A DNA stretch of 64,000 nucleotides from Fasciola hepatica (taxonomy: Eukaryota; Platyhelminthes; Trematoda; Plagiorchiida; Fasciolidae): positions 1,612,001 to 1,676,000 of the forward strand of contig CANUEZ040000140.1 of assembly GCA_948099385.1 (NCBI GenBank). The letters run 5' to 3'. The notes beneath the pieces are model-generated. The model worked only from the letters and a program-made list of their open reading frames with translations. It searched no databases and was not told the DNA's origin. Shown piece by piece: positions 10,861-22,962 of the stretch (positions are counted from its first letter, which is position 1; each line of letters begins with the position of its first letter). A program made the translations under genes and the position numbers.

Positions 10861-12876
10861 TCCTGATACACGGTACAGATTTGACATTGTCTTCAAGACG
10901 TGTAAGCACACCAATTTGTTGACCTGTAGTACAGGAATATTAATAAACTCTGAAATGAACAGAATCAGCGTATCGGTGGTCTGCTCATGACTTGGAGTGA
11001 ATTACCAGTAAAGCTGGCATTGTCACCAACATTATTCGGTACTTATCAAATTCTCGGCCACGACTCAAACGACAAACTCTAGAAGTTATGATAGAACTTG
11101 TAGGGTATGACGCCAAATCCAAGCACAAAGTTCTGTTCCTAATTAACTGTTGTGATCTCCGTATATGTTGCTCGCTTCTGATTTTTTGTTATCTAACTTT
11201 CGTTTCCCTATCTTTACTCACTTCTCTACTTTGCAGTAATTTGGTATTATAACATGCTTATCCTCGGGCTGACAGAAAGAAGCAAGTTAAAAGAAACCAG
11301 TCATTTATTCTGATGTAGAGCTTCCTCTGAAACCCTTATTCGTTGAGTGGTGGATAATGACTGAGCTTCTTGGGAGATTTGACACGAATACACTGGACGT
11401 CATAAATACGGATTCTGATTTGTGAGCAGAATCTCATGTTGAACATGTGAAATCCTGATTATTAACACCAATGATTCACTCCACAATATCGGCGGTACAC
11501 CGGCCGCTGAAAATCCATCCATCGAGACAATGTGCCTCAGTTTCATCCCCCTTTTAGTGAATCTTCTGATGCGTTGTACATCATAACCCGATCAACGAAT
11601 CGAACGTGTCAAGCATCATATTTTGACTCACAAACTCAACCAGCCTATCCGGAATGGTCTACTTCAGACCTACACGAAAAAAACAAGCACTCCTTCATTG
11701 CTGGTTTTGGAAGATGAAAACTCGTCACTTACGCAGTACTCGAGTCATATGTCGAACTTTTCAGTACGACAAATAATCCACAGAGCTTCACTCTCCACTA
11801 AATCTTTAGTAAGAGATTTGAGTTTGGGCAGAACTGTTTGTCCACGCGGAATCTGTGTCTCCAGTTGAACTTGGTTGATGTGGACTACAGTTAACGACAA
11901 CAAGCGCGGATGAAACAACTGGTGTGAGCTTTCATTGATTTCCTTCGTCTATTTGTCTGTCTTTTTTAATTGCTAGGTGTGGTGCAAAACATGGACACTA
12001 AATGAAGCGTAGCTGTGGCACGAGGCGTAAACAGAAGCCAACTCGTTTCTTTCGGTTCTGGTCTCCCATTTGGTTGGAGATTTGTTGACGCCTAATTATT
12101 TTATCGGTTCACAATGAAGCAGCAGGTAAACTGTGAACTACCATTGAATGCAATCAAACTCCCAGAACAAGCTTGGCTCCCAGCTGTTGAATGAAGTACA
12201 CACTGTTGGCAAAGAAATTAAATATTTTTGCATTCCTAAGAACAAACTCCCGGACGAACGAATGCATCTCGAATTTTGACAACTGAGTTTAGGGTTTCAA
12301 TAGAGTAGTACTGTTGCTTTAGTTCCCTTGGGATGTTGCTCTACATGCACAAGCCATACACAAAAGTGTGTAGAATAAAGTGAAGTTGTTAAAAATGATT
12401 TTAAATCAAATGTTGGATCATTTTTTCGATGAATGTGTTTCAGAATGATCTGCATGTACTGTTGAAATCCGAATGAGAAAGTAATTTCTTCGTTATGAGC
12501 CTTTCGTTTGTAATTTGTTTCCATATGATAGCAAACAAACTTCGGAAATATAAAGCTCATAGCAGATGATTATTGTTCACGTTAGCACTGTAAGATCCCA
12601 CGCGAAGTTAAAACTCTGTGATCTTAGTTAATATGACTAACTTGATTGATGCTTGATAAATGAAATTTAATGAGCTGTCGAATATGAATAATCTCCAATG
12701 TCATGAATGTAGGATTTATCTCATGTGGTTTTTGTCCTGAAACAATAAATACTGATCCTGCAAGGAACAACTCATTTTAAGAAATTGTTCATTACATTTC
12801 TGCTAAGCAGAGAGAAGCAAACGCTATACAACACACATTGAGAAACCACTGTACCACGGGGTGCATTATTAGCGGT

Positions 12877-13246
12877 TGGTTGTAATTGTACCCCGAATTC
12901 AATACGTAGAAGGAGGACACGCCTGTACGAATGAACGTGTATGCTGTAGCAACGTACGTTAAGCGCCAGTACAAGCAAGCATATGAAAACGCAAACACGT
13001 ACGCAAACGCGTGAGTCAGTGATGTACGTAATCGAAGGGGCAAAACAACTGTACAGTCGGATTAAGTCGTGCAATCCGGTGCGACACATGGTACGATCTG
13101 ATTGGCCAGTACCGTCCGGGACGAAGTACGGTAAACGTCAACTATGTTCGTGTGTGTTCGACTGCAGACGTGTGGTCTTGACTGCACGGGATTCTGATGT
13201 AGCGTGCGTGTGTGTGAGCACATGACTAGTCCGGACAAACACAACA
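12877..13246 (-). repeat. Family-C solo LTR, diverged copy
   Basis: The reverse complement aligns with the solo LTR at 42426-42750. Shared blocks include TGATTGGCCAGT versus TGATTGGTCAAT, GTCCGGGACGAAG in both, and ends near ACACAACAGTG. It is about 370 bp because of small insertions. Minus-strand sense is suggested by the CCAAT box (complement ATTGG at 13101-13105). Flanks GCGGT and GTGGG agree at only three of five bases, so a target repeat is not convincing. The start is uncertain by several bases. Confidence 0.6.
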
Positions 13247-15131
13247 GTGGGCTCACGAGAAAAAAAGCCCGTTGAAGATTGGAAACCAACGTCATACGTA
13301 GCATGTAAGGTCCAGTGATCTTCTGCTGGGGGTTGCTTGTGTTCGATACGTAAAACGCTCAAAACACAGAACATCATGAATCAAATCGCAGTGAGTGTTT
13401 CATCGGGAATCCACACTTGCAGCATTCGAATACTAATATGGCTGCTACCCAGAACCTGCCCATTACATAAATGAGCGCGGTCCGTTAAACGTGTAGAGCG
13501 TGTATTAAGTTTTACACCATGCAGGGCTGCCTCGGTCCGGACGTTCAACCGATTTGAGTTTGCTCTCATCCCTGCTGTGCAATCCACGCCCGTTTGCTCC
13601 GTACGTGTATCGGCCAGTAATCAACTGACTCTGCCGACGTACACACACGTACGTACCGTCCTTTCGTATACACGGTTGGTCGCACAAATTTGGAGTAAAC
13701 GCATTTGTGGTGACGCCACGTTTGCCTCTTCATTATAAACGTTCGGGTTGTTTTTCCGATGATGGGGAAATACACGATTCGGATAGGAAATTATCACCTC
13801 GCTATTAGATCAGTGCTAAAGTTATGACAACGCATGCCATACATTTTTATGCTAACGATTTTGCTCAGAATAAACCGGTAGAGGAATAAACGTTTTTCAC
13901 ATAAGTAATGCAAAAACTGTACTACAAAAATCTGGTAGGCAGAAAACCCATAAAATAGACCTGGGTGATAGAGTTTCTTGTGTTTTGATAAAAAAGGAAC
14001 GGTCGAAGAACACTAAATTTATCCAAGGAGAGTTTTCTGTGCAAAGTTTTAAGCCCCATTAAGAGGAAGGATGAAGTGAAGTGAGCTGCTTGGTCTTTTA
14101 GTCGATCAAAAGCCAGCCGAATAAGCCTGAGTAATTAAAAATGCTAAGTCAGTTTAGTGTATTCATGTTGGTACAATCGCGGGCAGACGTGCTCCTACTC
14201 GAAAACAGTAAATGTAAAAGTGACTGTCGCGGTCATGGGGCGCACGACCAATGATCTTTCTCTGGGTGTTGAACGTGTTCGATGTGAAACGAAAAAAACC
14301 CAGAAAACTCCAAGAGCCCACGGCTTAGTAGGTGTCCCTCGGGTCCCATTATGGTGGCCTACGGCCTGACCAAGGTCACTGATTATGTGATGGGTTCGAA
14401 TGCACGGTCACAAGCGGATGTGTTCAGTCACACGTGTGGATGTGGGTATGTGCGTGCATGTGTCGTATTGGGTAAACGGGGTACTTGTGTTATCAGGCAC
14501 TCCGTGTCAATAAAATGAATAAAATTTCTGGCTGGACATCGCGAATTTCGAGTATATCAGTATATCAGTAGGTCTATCGAAAACCGCGCAACACGGGAGC
14601 AACAGAGGCAAAGATAACCAGGAAACGGACAATGACTTTATCATGTTGTAAACAAAAGTGAAAGGTCAGTAAAACAGAGAGGCCCGCATACGGATATACT
14701 GATCGACAAGTTCTGTTCCAAAAACGTGCACAGGAACAGTGGAGTTTTAATACGATGTTACCACAGAATACGACGGATATCATGCTGACAGACAGAACGG
14801 ATTCGAAGTAATTCTCTTGAGTGCATGAAATTCTCTGCCTGACAGGTTTAGGCATCCCATCTAAAGGAGATAACCTAAGAACAACAAGTGTCCATATTAG
14901 TGTAGAAACGGTAAAGTCACTTATATGCGTTCTCAGAAATGTATTTAAATAACACTTCTGAGTGATATCTTCATCCGAATCCTTCTTGCACACATACACC
15001 CTCATTCCTCCATTGGCTACAGAATGAGCTTTTTGAAGCAAACGATCGAAAGAACGGTATCATTCCAACTTCTCATTACACGTAGTACATATTCGCCTCG
15101 CGACAGTAAAAGTTAGAATACTAACAATGAA
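13247..15131. other. No recognised gene
   Basis: Contains CpG-bearing CGTAC-rich text around 13600-13680 and short frames on both strands. A 155-codon minus-strand frame (14574-15041) is the longest but shows no motif I can name. A box-B-like GGTTCGAATGC near 14393 lacks a convincing partner box A. Confidence 0.35.
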
Positions 15132-15185
15132 GATAATAATAATAATAATAATAACAATAATAATAACAATAATAATAATTATTAT
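15132..15185. repeat. AAT trinucleotide repeat
   Basis: An imperfect (AAT)n tract with AAC interruptions. Confidence 0.85.
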
Positions 15186-15409
15186 AACGAGGCAAGCTGC
15201 CGTCCCAGTAGAAAACCCGATGGTTAAGGGTGGTAAAACGGCTGAAGTAGGAAATTAGCTTTCGGTTAGCCTTATGTTTGTGATCGGTAAGTTTATGGGA
15301 ACATAAGTCTCGCAAAACCTCAAGAGACGCGATCTTTTCAGTCATCATCTTCACAGTTTCCTTAAGGTTCTGTGTTGTCCGTCCTACCTTCTGCTCTGCA
15401 AACCTGAGC

Positions 15410-15585
15410 TTGAACTAAGACTAAGGGCCATACTATGGACGCCCTCCTAGTAGATTTGATCAAGACGTTTGATAAGGTACAAAACAACCGTATGATTCTA
15501 AATCTGAAGCTCTTGGAAGTAACTGAAGGGCGGATCAATTTGATCCGGAACTTCTTGCATGGAGACTCTTCTCTGACCTCCTGGA
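15410..15585 (+). pseudogene. LINE reverse transcriptase scrap, motif A region
   Basis: The plus strand encodes LLVDLIKTFDKVQNNRM, matching LINE RT motif A (LDF-KAFDKV), then INLIRNFLHGDSSLT, the usual following helix (I-NFL-GRSQ). The frame runs into a 14-G tract and ends. Only about 60 residues are left. It is CR1/Jockey type, probably the same broad family as the copies at 8440 and 37480, but from an upstream part of RT. Confidence 0.65.
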
Positions 15586-15599
15586 GGGGGGGGGGGGGG
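15586..15599 (+). repeat. Poly-G tract of 14
   Basis: Fourteen consecutive G bases. Its exact length is prone to sequencing error. Confidence 0.8.
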
Positions 15600-15619
15600 C
15601 AGTGTATAGTCGGAGAATA

Positions 15620-15964
15620 AGCCGCAGTGATCACATAACATCGTGATACGTCTAGCTGCAATTTTTCTTCGTCATGCTTCGGAAGATTTCTTAGACATGG
15701 GTGGAATCTATGAAGAGGGAATCCGTAGCATAGAGCTTAGTCTTAGTTCGAGGGCAGGTTTTGACAGCCAGAAGGTTTGGCAGACTAGAAACCCGTAAGA
15801 AAACGGTGGAAACGTTGACCGAAAAGAGCACGGCTCTTGAAGCTTTCCAGTAGTTACTACCAGACCACACTTTTCACAACCTATCCGGCAAAAAGACATA
15901 TGGGGACGAAAAGCTCAATAAACCTTAGCAAATTTGGTCCACAATATGATAAGAAAAACTCGCC
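15620..15964. other. Unrecognised spacer
   Basis: No motif recognised between the LINE RT scrap and the truncated Penelope-like copy. Confidence 0.3.
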
Positions 15965-18425
15965 ACCATAGTCAACAGTTTCCTTGGTTGGGACTTTCGT
16001 GAATAGTGACGTGACGACTAATGACAGCCTACTTTATCCGTTCAAATTTAGATCATTTACACATTTTACAAGTTCCAAAGAATCCTTCAGACTGTGTTTT
16101 GTCATTGCCGCTCCAGCTGGCTCCAAGAGACTTGTCAACCACTCGGTTATGGAGCAATACGGTGAGTTGCATTTGCCTAGAATTGACCTTAGTGGGACTC
16201 CTGTTTTATAAATTTTCGGTAATCCATACAATCTTGAAATGGTAGTTCCAGTGGGTCGAATTCTTTTAAAAGTGACGGAGTCAGTAGCACCCCTTTTGTT
16301 TAAGATGCGGTAACCTGTTACCCAGGGACATTGCTGTTTGACTTTTTCTGCCTTACTCGGTTTCCATCTTCACGAATTTGGAATCATCGTTAGGAATGGA
16401 CTCCATCTTTTCAATATAGTCCGACTATTTAAGAAGCTTTCTACCCGCCCCCTTATCAGGTCTTGTTATAATCACCTCTTTATTCCGTTGTAACTCTCTT
16501 AGCTTTTAATATGATCTGTTGTCAATACTCTGACAGCTTGTGTCCACGTGGGTAAACTTGAGATTTTCTAGTTCAGCTGGTAATGATGGAAGTAGATCAC
16601 TCAACTGGACATAAAGATTCTCGAATTCCACCTCGGTATCTCGTAGATTGATCTTGTTTGTTGCGCATCAGAAATTAGGCCCCAAGGATAATACCTCTAG
16701 GAGAAATTTGTCTAACTGGATGTTTGATAGGTTGTGTACAAATCTTTCAGGATTTGATGGAATCTCACCCACAGGTTTTGATCTTTCAATACGGTTCATC
16801 AGTGAGTTTCGTTTCTCATCCACCTGTGTGTGCACGATTGATTGGACATATTCAGTGAATTTCATTCTTTCGGTTAGTGATAACTGATCAAGTACACTGG
16901 AGGATGACGTACAAATCCGTTCTAAATTCACGAGATGGCTAGACACAGTATCACTCTCATTGAGAGCTTGAAGCCGAGGTGACATATAAGATACATAAAT
17001 CTGATTACGTCTCAACATAGTTTCGTTTTGTTTAGGAAAAACTGATTGAATAATTCAGTCATCAAGAAACTGAACGCGAGTTCTCGCGGCAGGGCCATTT
17101 TGGTAGAGAAACTATTAAACTTATTAAGTCCCTTTATACGAAGGGTGCTCAGAAGAAGTTTGTACATGTACTCAGTCTACCCTGGCCCACTCACCACCAA
17201 AAGTTAGGTCCAAGAAAGTCCGAAAGCTTACAAGCCGCCCATCTTGATAAAACCCACGTCCTCTAGGTGTAGGTCACGTATTGTTCCGAACACCAAGCGA
17301 ACCAACTTGAAAGTCATTGCAATGCTTTGATCCTAGGTCAGTTACTCTAGACAATCAGAAATGAGACTACACAAAAAATACTGTGTTCAATGGTTTAGAG
17401 GGTTCCGAATCAAATCGATGCTTAAAATCTTGAGAGTTCTGTTCATGTCATTAACAAGGCATCGTTCTAACCAAATCTGGAGTTGGCGGCCATTGAAGAA
17501 TGCGGATAAGTAGAAATTCACCGAATTTTAGTCCGATTAAGAGAAAATCAAGAGCAAAATCTCTGCTCAGTGCCACAGAAACCAACATCAAAACAGAGAT
17601 GTGAGATGGAAATCACGGAGAATATTACTGAACGTAACAACTCGTTGTTGAAAAGTTGCTCAGACAAACTATAGTGGAATGTTCTATAACGTCGTGACCT
17701 CTGAAAGTGTTTTAAATGGCATTTGTTCCGTTTTTATTTCTACTTTACATTTTTTAATCACTAATCAAGTACGAAATACTGCAAAATGGGAGTTTGAACT
17801 ATCCATTATTGAATGCGTGCTCCAATAGAGAAATGTTATATGAATATGTGACAACGAGCGGTTTTATGTGCTGGTGAATAACATTCAATCAAAACACGTA
17901 TGGGTTAATACGTGAAGTCCTTGTTTTGGATAATAACAGAGGTAGTGGGAAGGACGACATCCAAGGTTCACATAAATTATATTATGGGTCAAACCGTGAA
18001 GATTAGTGATTGGAATCAGAAAGCGTGTATATGAATTAGTCTGAAATTTCTCTCGACGGTGGGAGAAGTTATCACACTTCACTAGGTATCCATCACCCAC
18101 TTAAGCTGGACAGCCCACAATTCAAATGATGCTGTCCCGTCCGTGTTACACATGCTCTATTGGGTTCTTGGGACTAAGGCATGAATTTGAAAAGCGGATT
18201 GATAACGAAGCCCCATTGAAATCAAGATATGATAGAATGAATAATCAGGTCTTATGTGACACGTCAGAGGAAGTTCCTTCACCGTTGCTTCGGTTGCCTT
18301 CCCGTACTTGGTTACTACTCTACTCGTTTTTGTGTCTGACTGTTGAGTCAAAGGGTCCGATTAGGGTTCCGGATGAGAAGTCGTCGCTGGTTTGGGCACC
18401 CTCGACGTATGATTTTCCAAGAAAC
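15965..18425 (-). mobile_element. Penelope-like element, left copy, 3'-truncated
   Basis: The minus strand matches 33155-35485 closely. Within it, 16668-17018 encodes the N-terminal part of the Penelope protein, ending VLSLGPNF followed by a stop. 16034-16231 encodes MYGLPKIYKTGVPLRSILGK, a diagnostic Penelope RT block. In between, TRPDKGAG is readable. The copy ends at 15965 just before RT motifs B and C and the endonuclease, which the right copy retains. Stops after LGPNF and within RKLLK*SDY are common to both copies, so they share a dead ancestor. The outer 5' part (17018-18425) is conserved between copies but non-coding as far as I can tell. Confidence 0.82.
16034..17018 (-). pseudogene. 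Penelope-like protein, N-terminal and RT entry part
   Basis: A 116-codon open frame at 16668-17018 (ERICTSSSSVLDQL..., ending VLSLGPNF) precedes a degraded linker with TRPDKGAGRKLL and a 65-codon open frame at 16034-16231 with YGLPKIYKTGVPLRS and NSPYCSITEWL. Penelope RTs have LP-IHKPG-P-RPI at the same place. The palm catalytic motifs are missing because of truncation. Confidence 0.8.
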
Positions 18426-18789
18426 CTGCAGCATCCCTCAGTTAAAGGGCTCCACCAATTCCCCTTTCCCTCAATTTAAGGACGATGAGAAACACCAAGA
18501 AATATTGTTTCTGAAGGAAGCACTCGTTCAGGAGGTGAACATAAGTCAAAGGCATTTTTAAGCCTGTATGTTCACTTCCTCAGGCTGCCTAAAACTTCCG
18601 CACTCTATGCCAGATAGGATAACAGGCTGATCTCTCTAAAACTCTTAACACTTTCGAAATAGATGTATGCTGTGTCTCCGAAACACTCATATAAGACTCC
18701 ACTTTTGTGATCAATCTTCGCACCCCAGGTACAGCCTCAATCTCTCGCTTCACTCTTCGCGTGTCGGGTGACCCGGTGTCTAGTGTTCA
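18426..18789. other. Spacer before RTE-like LINE
   Basis: No recognised motif. It may include the decayed 5' end of the LINE that follows. Confidence 0.3.
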
Positions 18790-18810
18790 TGGTTAGATCG
18801 GCGTTGGGAG

Positions 18811-19420
18811 TGCTTTGAGCATGAGAGCTGAGCGTGCGTTGCTAGACTGGATTCCAATCTGCAGTCGTTTGTGTGCAGTTTGGTTGGATGGTTCTGTTCG
18901 TGTCAACATCAACAAACTGAAGCTTCGATGTTTGTTTGTCGTGTCTGTGTATGCGCCCACTGACTGGAGTTCCTCTGATATCAAGGACGAATTCTACCAG
19001 GATTTATCTCAACTGCTTTGAAGAGTGCTTTCAACGGACGTGGTTGTCATTTCTAGGGATTTCAAAGTTCGAACAAGCTGTTTAGATTACAAAAGGAACA
19101 TAGGAAGTCCGTTTGCAATCCTGAGTGATCACACTGACAACGGCTATCGTCTCATCCAACTGTACTCTGACCACAGGTTGCTTCTGGCGAGTACGATCTC
19201 TTGTCATGAAAAGCGGTATAAACTGACATGGCATCCTCGTACGTCATCACAGTGTTGGTGTCAGATTAATCATATTGTCATTAGTCAACGCTGGCGTGCA
19301 TCAGTTGAAGATAGTCATTCCTTTTGGTCTACTGTCGTAATCTCTGATCAGGCCTTGATATGTGCACGCTTGTGTTTAAACCCGTACCTGGTAGCAACAA
19401 TGCTAAAGCCAGTCGTCTAG
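18811..19420 (+). pseudogene. RTE-like endonuclease (APE type)
   Basis: LFVVSVYAPTDWSS, then DEFYQDLSQLL, TDVVVISRDFKV, HTDNGYRLIQLYSDHRLLLAS, LTWHPRTSS, QINHIVISQRW and FWSTVVISDQALICARL match an APE-type LINE endonuclease in order. Key positions have decayed: the GDFN motif reads RDFK, and the final S-D-H motif reads SDQ, losing the catalytic His. A stop at 19021 splits the frame. In a live element this enzyme would nick target DNA to prime reverse transcription. Confidence 0.82.
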
Positions 19421-19559
19421 CGCAGTTGTTTCTAGACAATAACCGACGATCTGCTTTTCAGGCGGAACAGTCTATACGGTTATCGACGTAGCCGGATGTC
19501 CAGGACCAAGATGAACGCTGGCAACAGATCAAAGAAGCCGCTTCTGGCACCACGCAGGA

Positions 19560-21262
19560 CTCTGTTTCTAATTGGCCTCACAAACGACGGATCTCCATTC
19601 GATCTTAGTTTATCCGTTAGATAATCGCAGGTCCATTTCTGATGATGCCATATTCAAAGAAGTGTGTAAACTTCTGAGACGCCAGCTGACTGGGAGCCTA
19701 AGAAATGACCATGGGCAATGGTGGATTGCAAAATGTCGGGAAATGGAGAAGGCTGCTTCTATCAGGAGAATTTGACTTTTGGTTAAAGGTACCGATCCAC
19801 TGAAGCCCGGCTTGAGTTAACCGAGGAATCCGACAGCTCACTGATTCACCCTCACGGACTTCGTCTGGACCGTTGGATGGGACTCTTCAAGGGACAGTAC
19901 AGTTTATCCACTTCTACAGCGGATCTTCTGAATATGCCTAAAAGAAAAACGTTACCGGTTGATATCGCTTCACTATCATAAGCCAAAGTTAACCGGGAAA
20001 TAGATTACCTGAAAAGTTTCAAAGCTGCTGGACCTACTGAGCTGTCTCCATCCTTTTTCAAGGATGAAGGCGAAGCTTTGGTTTCCGAGTTAACAAAATT
20101 CCTCTGTATTATGTGGGTTATCATGCAGATTCCCATCCAACGATGTGAATCGGTGATTGTGCTGATTTACAAGAAAGAAGACAGGTCCTCTTGTGAAAAC
20201 CACAGAGAAATTAGCCTGCTAAGTACTTCTTCCAAACAGCTAGCCTGAATCATTCTTCGAAAGGTATCCAACTCCGGTGAAGGGAGTGCGCGTGAGAATC
20301 AAGCAGGTTTCAGACGTGGTCGGCAAATTTTTGAACTTAGGCACACCATCCTTAAGCCAGGAACTCTTCCTATGCCTAAAAGTGGCCTTAGACTCTGTTG
20401 GCCGCGCAGTTCTCTGGCGCTGCCTATAACTGAAGGACTTGCCAGAGAAATTTATGCCTTTTTCCAGTCACTATGCAAACAGTCCAAGCGAGTATGTGTT
20501 ACCGGCGATCGTCCTTCTGAAATCACCACGCAAATTTCTCCTGGTTGTCCTCTAACTCCCTTCCTATTCAATTTTGTAGATGAAATGATTCTTGATTTAG
20601 TCTTGTACTTGTCTGAGAAAGATTGAGTCGACCTCTGCTCAGGCAGCAAACAGTCTAACTTGGCATTCGTGGGCTATGTTGTTCATCGGAATGGAGACTC
20701 AGGTAAGTTGCAAACTATACCAGATAGTAAAAATAACAGCGTAAAAAGGTTTGGGATGCATTCTGCACTTATGAAGTGTAAATTGCTATTGTGGGAGTAG
20801 GTTGGCGGTACTCCAGACCTTCTCTTGGCAGGGGGAAGCTCTAGCTACAGTAGATAAGTTTCGTTACCTGGGCAGCAACTTCTCATCAATTAATGAGATA
20901 ACGGATAAAGTGTCGTCGCATATGCAGAAGGCACGTCTGATTTTTTCCCAACCTCAGTCATTTGTGGTGCCGGCGTGACATCCAGTTGTCTATCAAAGGT
21001 CGCGCGTCAGATAGATTCACTTATACGGCTCAGAAACATGACCGTTGACGTTAGAACGAAGGCAAGGACTGTTGGCTTTCGCGCATTGATATCTCCGTGG
21101 CATTGCTCGAATATGGCGGGGACTCCATATCAGCAAAGCTGAGGTTAGGCGTAGGGTGTTGGGAACCAGTGGTCAGCCGCTGAATCAAGTACCGCATTTA
21201 AGCACTGTAAGGTGGCTGAGACAAGTGGTACGCATGCCTATCGACAGACTTCCTCGGTGTAC
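19560..21262 (+). pseudogene. RTE-like reverse transcriptase and C-terminal domain
   Basis: The linker carries RRQLTGSLRNDHGQWWIAK and EMEKAAS. RT blocks include SFKAAGPTELSPSFFKD, PIQRCESVIVLIYKK, ENQAGFRRGRQI and ISPGCPLTPFLFNFVDEM (motif B, with Q to P). At the motif C position the usual YADD is replaced by FVGY, so RT is inactive. Towards 21262, RRRVLGTSGQP-like text, TVRWLRQVVRMPIDRLPR and CTLFYEV match the conserved C-terminal segment of this LINE family. Multiple frameshifts are present. Confidence 0.78.
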
Positions 21263-21570
21263 ACTATTCTACGAGGTAAGTAGTGGTTTTTATTATAGGT
21301 CTAGGTGGTGAGTCCAGAACATGATAACAAGTTATGATAACCTTGACTACTGAAAGTGGGAAAGTAGGGCCATTCAGAGGTTCGGCTGGGGGTCCACGAG
21401 ACCCACCTATCAGATAACTGGAGACATCAAATGACATGGCTGGGTGTCGAGGACAGTAGAGCAGTTGCATTTGGCTCTTTATTTATCTTCGTGAATTCCG
21501 CTTACTCACTATAAGCTTCCATTTATTCTACCATCACCTCCACCATGCCTCGAGGTAGCAACCAAAACCG
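21263..21570. other. Spacer between LINE and right arm
   Basis: Unrecognised. It may include the LINE 3' UTR. The right-arm homology starts abruptly at 21571. Confidence 0.3.
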
Positions 21571-22780
21571 GAGCATAGACGTGCGAGATAATAGCTAACT
21601 GAACTAAACTGTTTATAGATGATTGGCCGGTCCGATTCCTAATCGACTCCTGAGCTTGATGTTGTTGTGCTAGGTTGCATACTGCCTGAAGGAGACAACG
21701 AGAGAACCAATCCGTGAAAGTTCTGTGGGTGTTTTATACCCATTAAACCAGATGTGCGTTGAAATCACTCAGAAATGAAAGGTGGCTTTCCATCTCCCAT
21801 CAACGCGTGGATTCTGAAATACCCTGAGCTCCAGCCGCTGACGTGAGTTAGATGAGTTCCAGCTCCACGCAGCCGCTATTAGAGTTTTGCTCTACACTAC
21901 AACGCCTCTCCACACTCATTCTGGTGGACGTAGGTGGCCACTAGGTGCATAAAAATCCTTTTCCAAAAGTCAAGCGATATGATGCACTTATGATACATTG
22001 TCCGTTAATTATGCTTCCTAAATGTCGCTACATTTGTGAATCTACTTATGTAAATAACTTAGATGATGTGTTGAAAAGAAGTTCATTCTCGTTGTCAGTC
22101 TTTGCTTTATGCGTAACCGTATTAAACAGAAGATGAAGTTACCCGAAGCGGGCTTATTTGTCACTCTCGTTTTAAATGCGGTCATTGGTATCTTCCGTGA
22201 GTTAGACAAAACACTTGGAAACATTCTGTTAGTGTAGTGATAAACCGAGGAAAATGTTTGTTTCTAACATCCGGATTTCGCTTTGGTGCACTAGTTTCTC
22301 GATATTGACGTTGTTTATTTCTGGTTCATAACAGGTCGGATGACACCAATGTGCATCATTCTCACACCACGTCAGTTAGCAAATGAATTTGCCATTTCAC
22401 AGATCAAACCGAACTTCTACTTCTTTTGTATCATGACAATACTAGAAACCACCAGACCAAAGCAACACGATAAACATGACCATACGCATACGAAACTGAA
22501 GGACTAATCCTCGAAACGTGTTTTTGCGAGCATAAAAGCTTCCCGTCCGGAACCTGCAGAGGGATGGGGGACTGGATCAATCTAGATGAAGTGCTTGTCT
22601 GAGCAGTTTGTGAACGACCAGTGGGCTTTAAAAGCAAATCCCGACAACTTTTTTCGTGGCTGGGAGGCACAGATCCAAACTGAAATTGATAGCTGAAGTG
22701 GTATGTTAATTTCTCATGGCGTTTCACAGTGAAACCGCTAATGCGGTGGATTGATCAAGTCCACTAGAAAGCTGGTGATC

Positions 22781-22832
22781 TGTTGTGTGGCTAACCCACG
22801 AGTCATTCGCATTCACACGTGATCCATTCTGA
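22781..22832 (+). repeat. 5' LTR remnant of Gypsy A, right copy
   Basis: Matches the first 52 bp of the 3' LTR at 26761 (TGTTGTGTGGCTAACCC versus TGTTGTGTGACCAACCC), then jumps to the leader. About 250 bp of LTR and the primer binding site are missing. Confidence 0.78.
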
Positions 22833-22962
22833 TACGAACGAACGAAATGCTACGGTACGTCGGGCGCCAAATCCCTGTTCTGATTCCGTGGTATCCTGTG
22901 CGGGAAAACAGCACGTTTATCCATAGAATATCATATTTGGCTTTGCGTAAGGAAATTTCATC

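Larger units (their letters stand above)
9511..12876. other. Long stretch without recognised genes
   Basis: About 3.4 kb with only short overlapping frames (60-107 codons) and no recognised TE domain. It contains a candidate exon at 10334-10572 and a TG microsatellite at 10832-10860. It could be old repeat or an intron/intergenic tract. Confidence 0.4.
18790..21262 (+). mobile_element. RTE-like LINE, nearly full length, dead
   Basis: Endonuclease, linker, RT and C-terminal regions follow in order on the plus strand across 2.5 kb, in several frames with many stops. The family resembles the trematode LINEs often annotated as craniofacial development protein 2-like (endonuclease) followed by RT. 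No poly-A tail or flanking target repeat was identified. A second, minus-strand fragment of the same type lies at 30440-32150. Confidence 0.8.

Noticed and set aside
13560..13690. CGTAC-rich tract as an origin or regulatory island
   Set aside because: Short, imperfect and without a repeat unit; probably chance or the remains of a repeat.
14340..14405. GGGTTCGAATGC as box B of a tRNA or SINE
   Set aside because: No convincing box A at the right distance and no tRNA-like folding.
15121..15354. Frame with poly-Tyr run on the minus strand
   Set aside because: Produced by the AAT microsatellite; no protein motif outside it.
18126..18479. 117-codon frame (and 148-codon counterpart at 33007-33453) as a gene
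   Set aside because: It runs antisense to the 5' part of both Penelope-like copies. The copies diverge at its end and the frame is not kept there.
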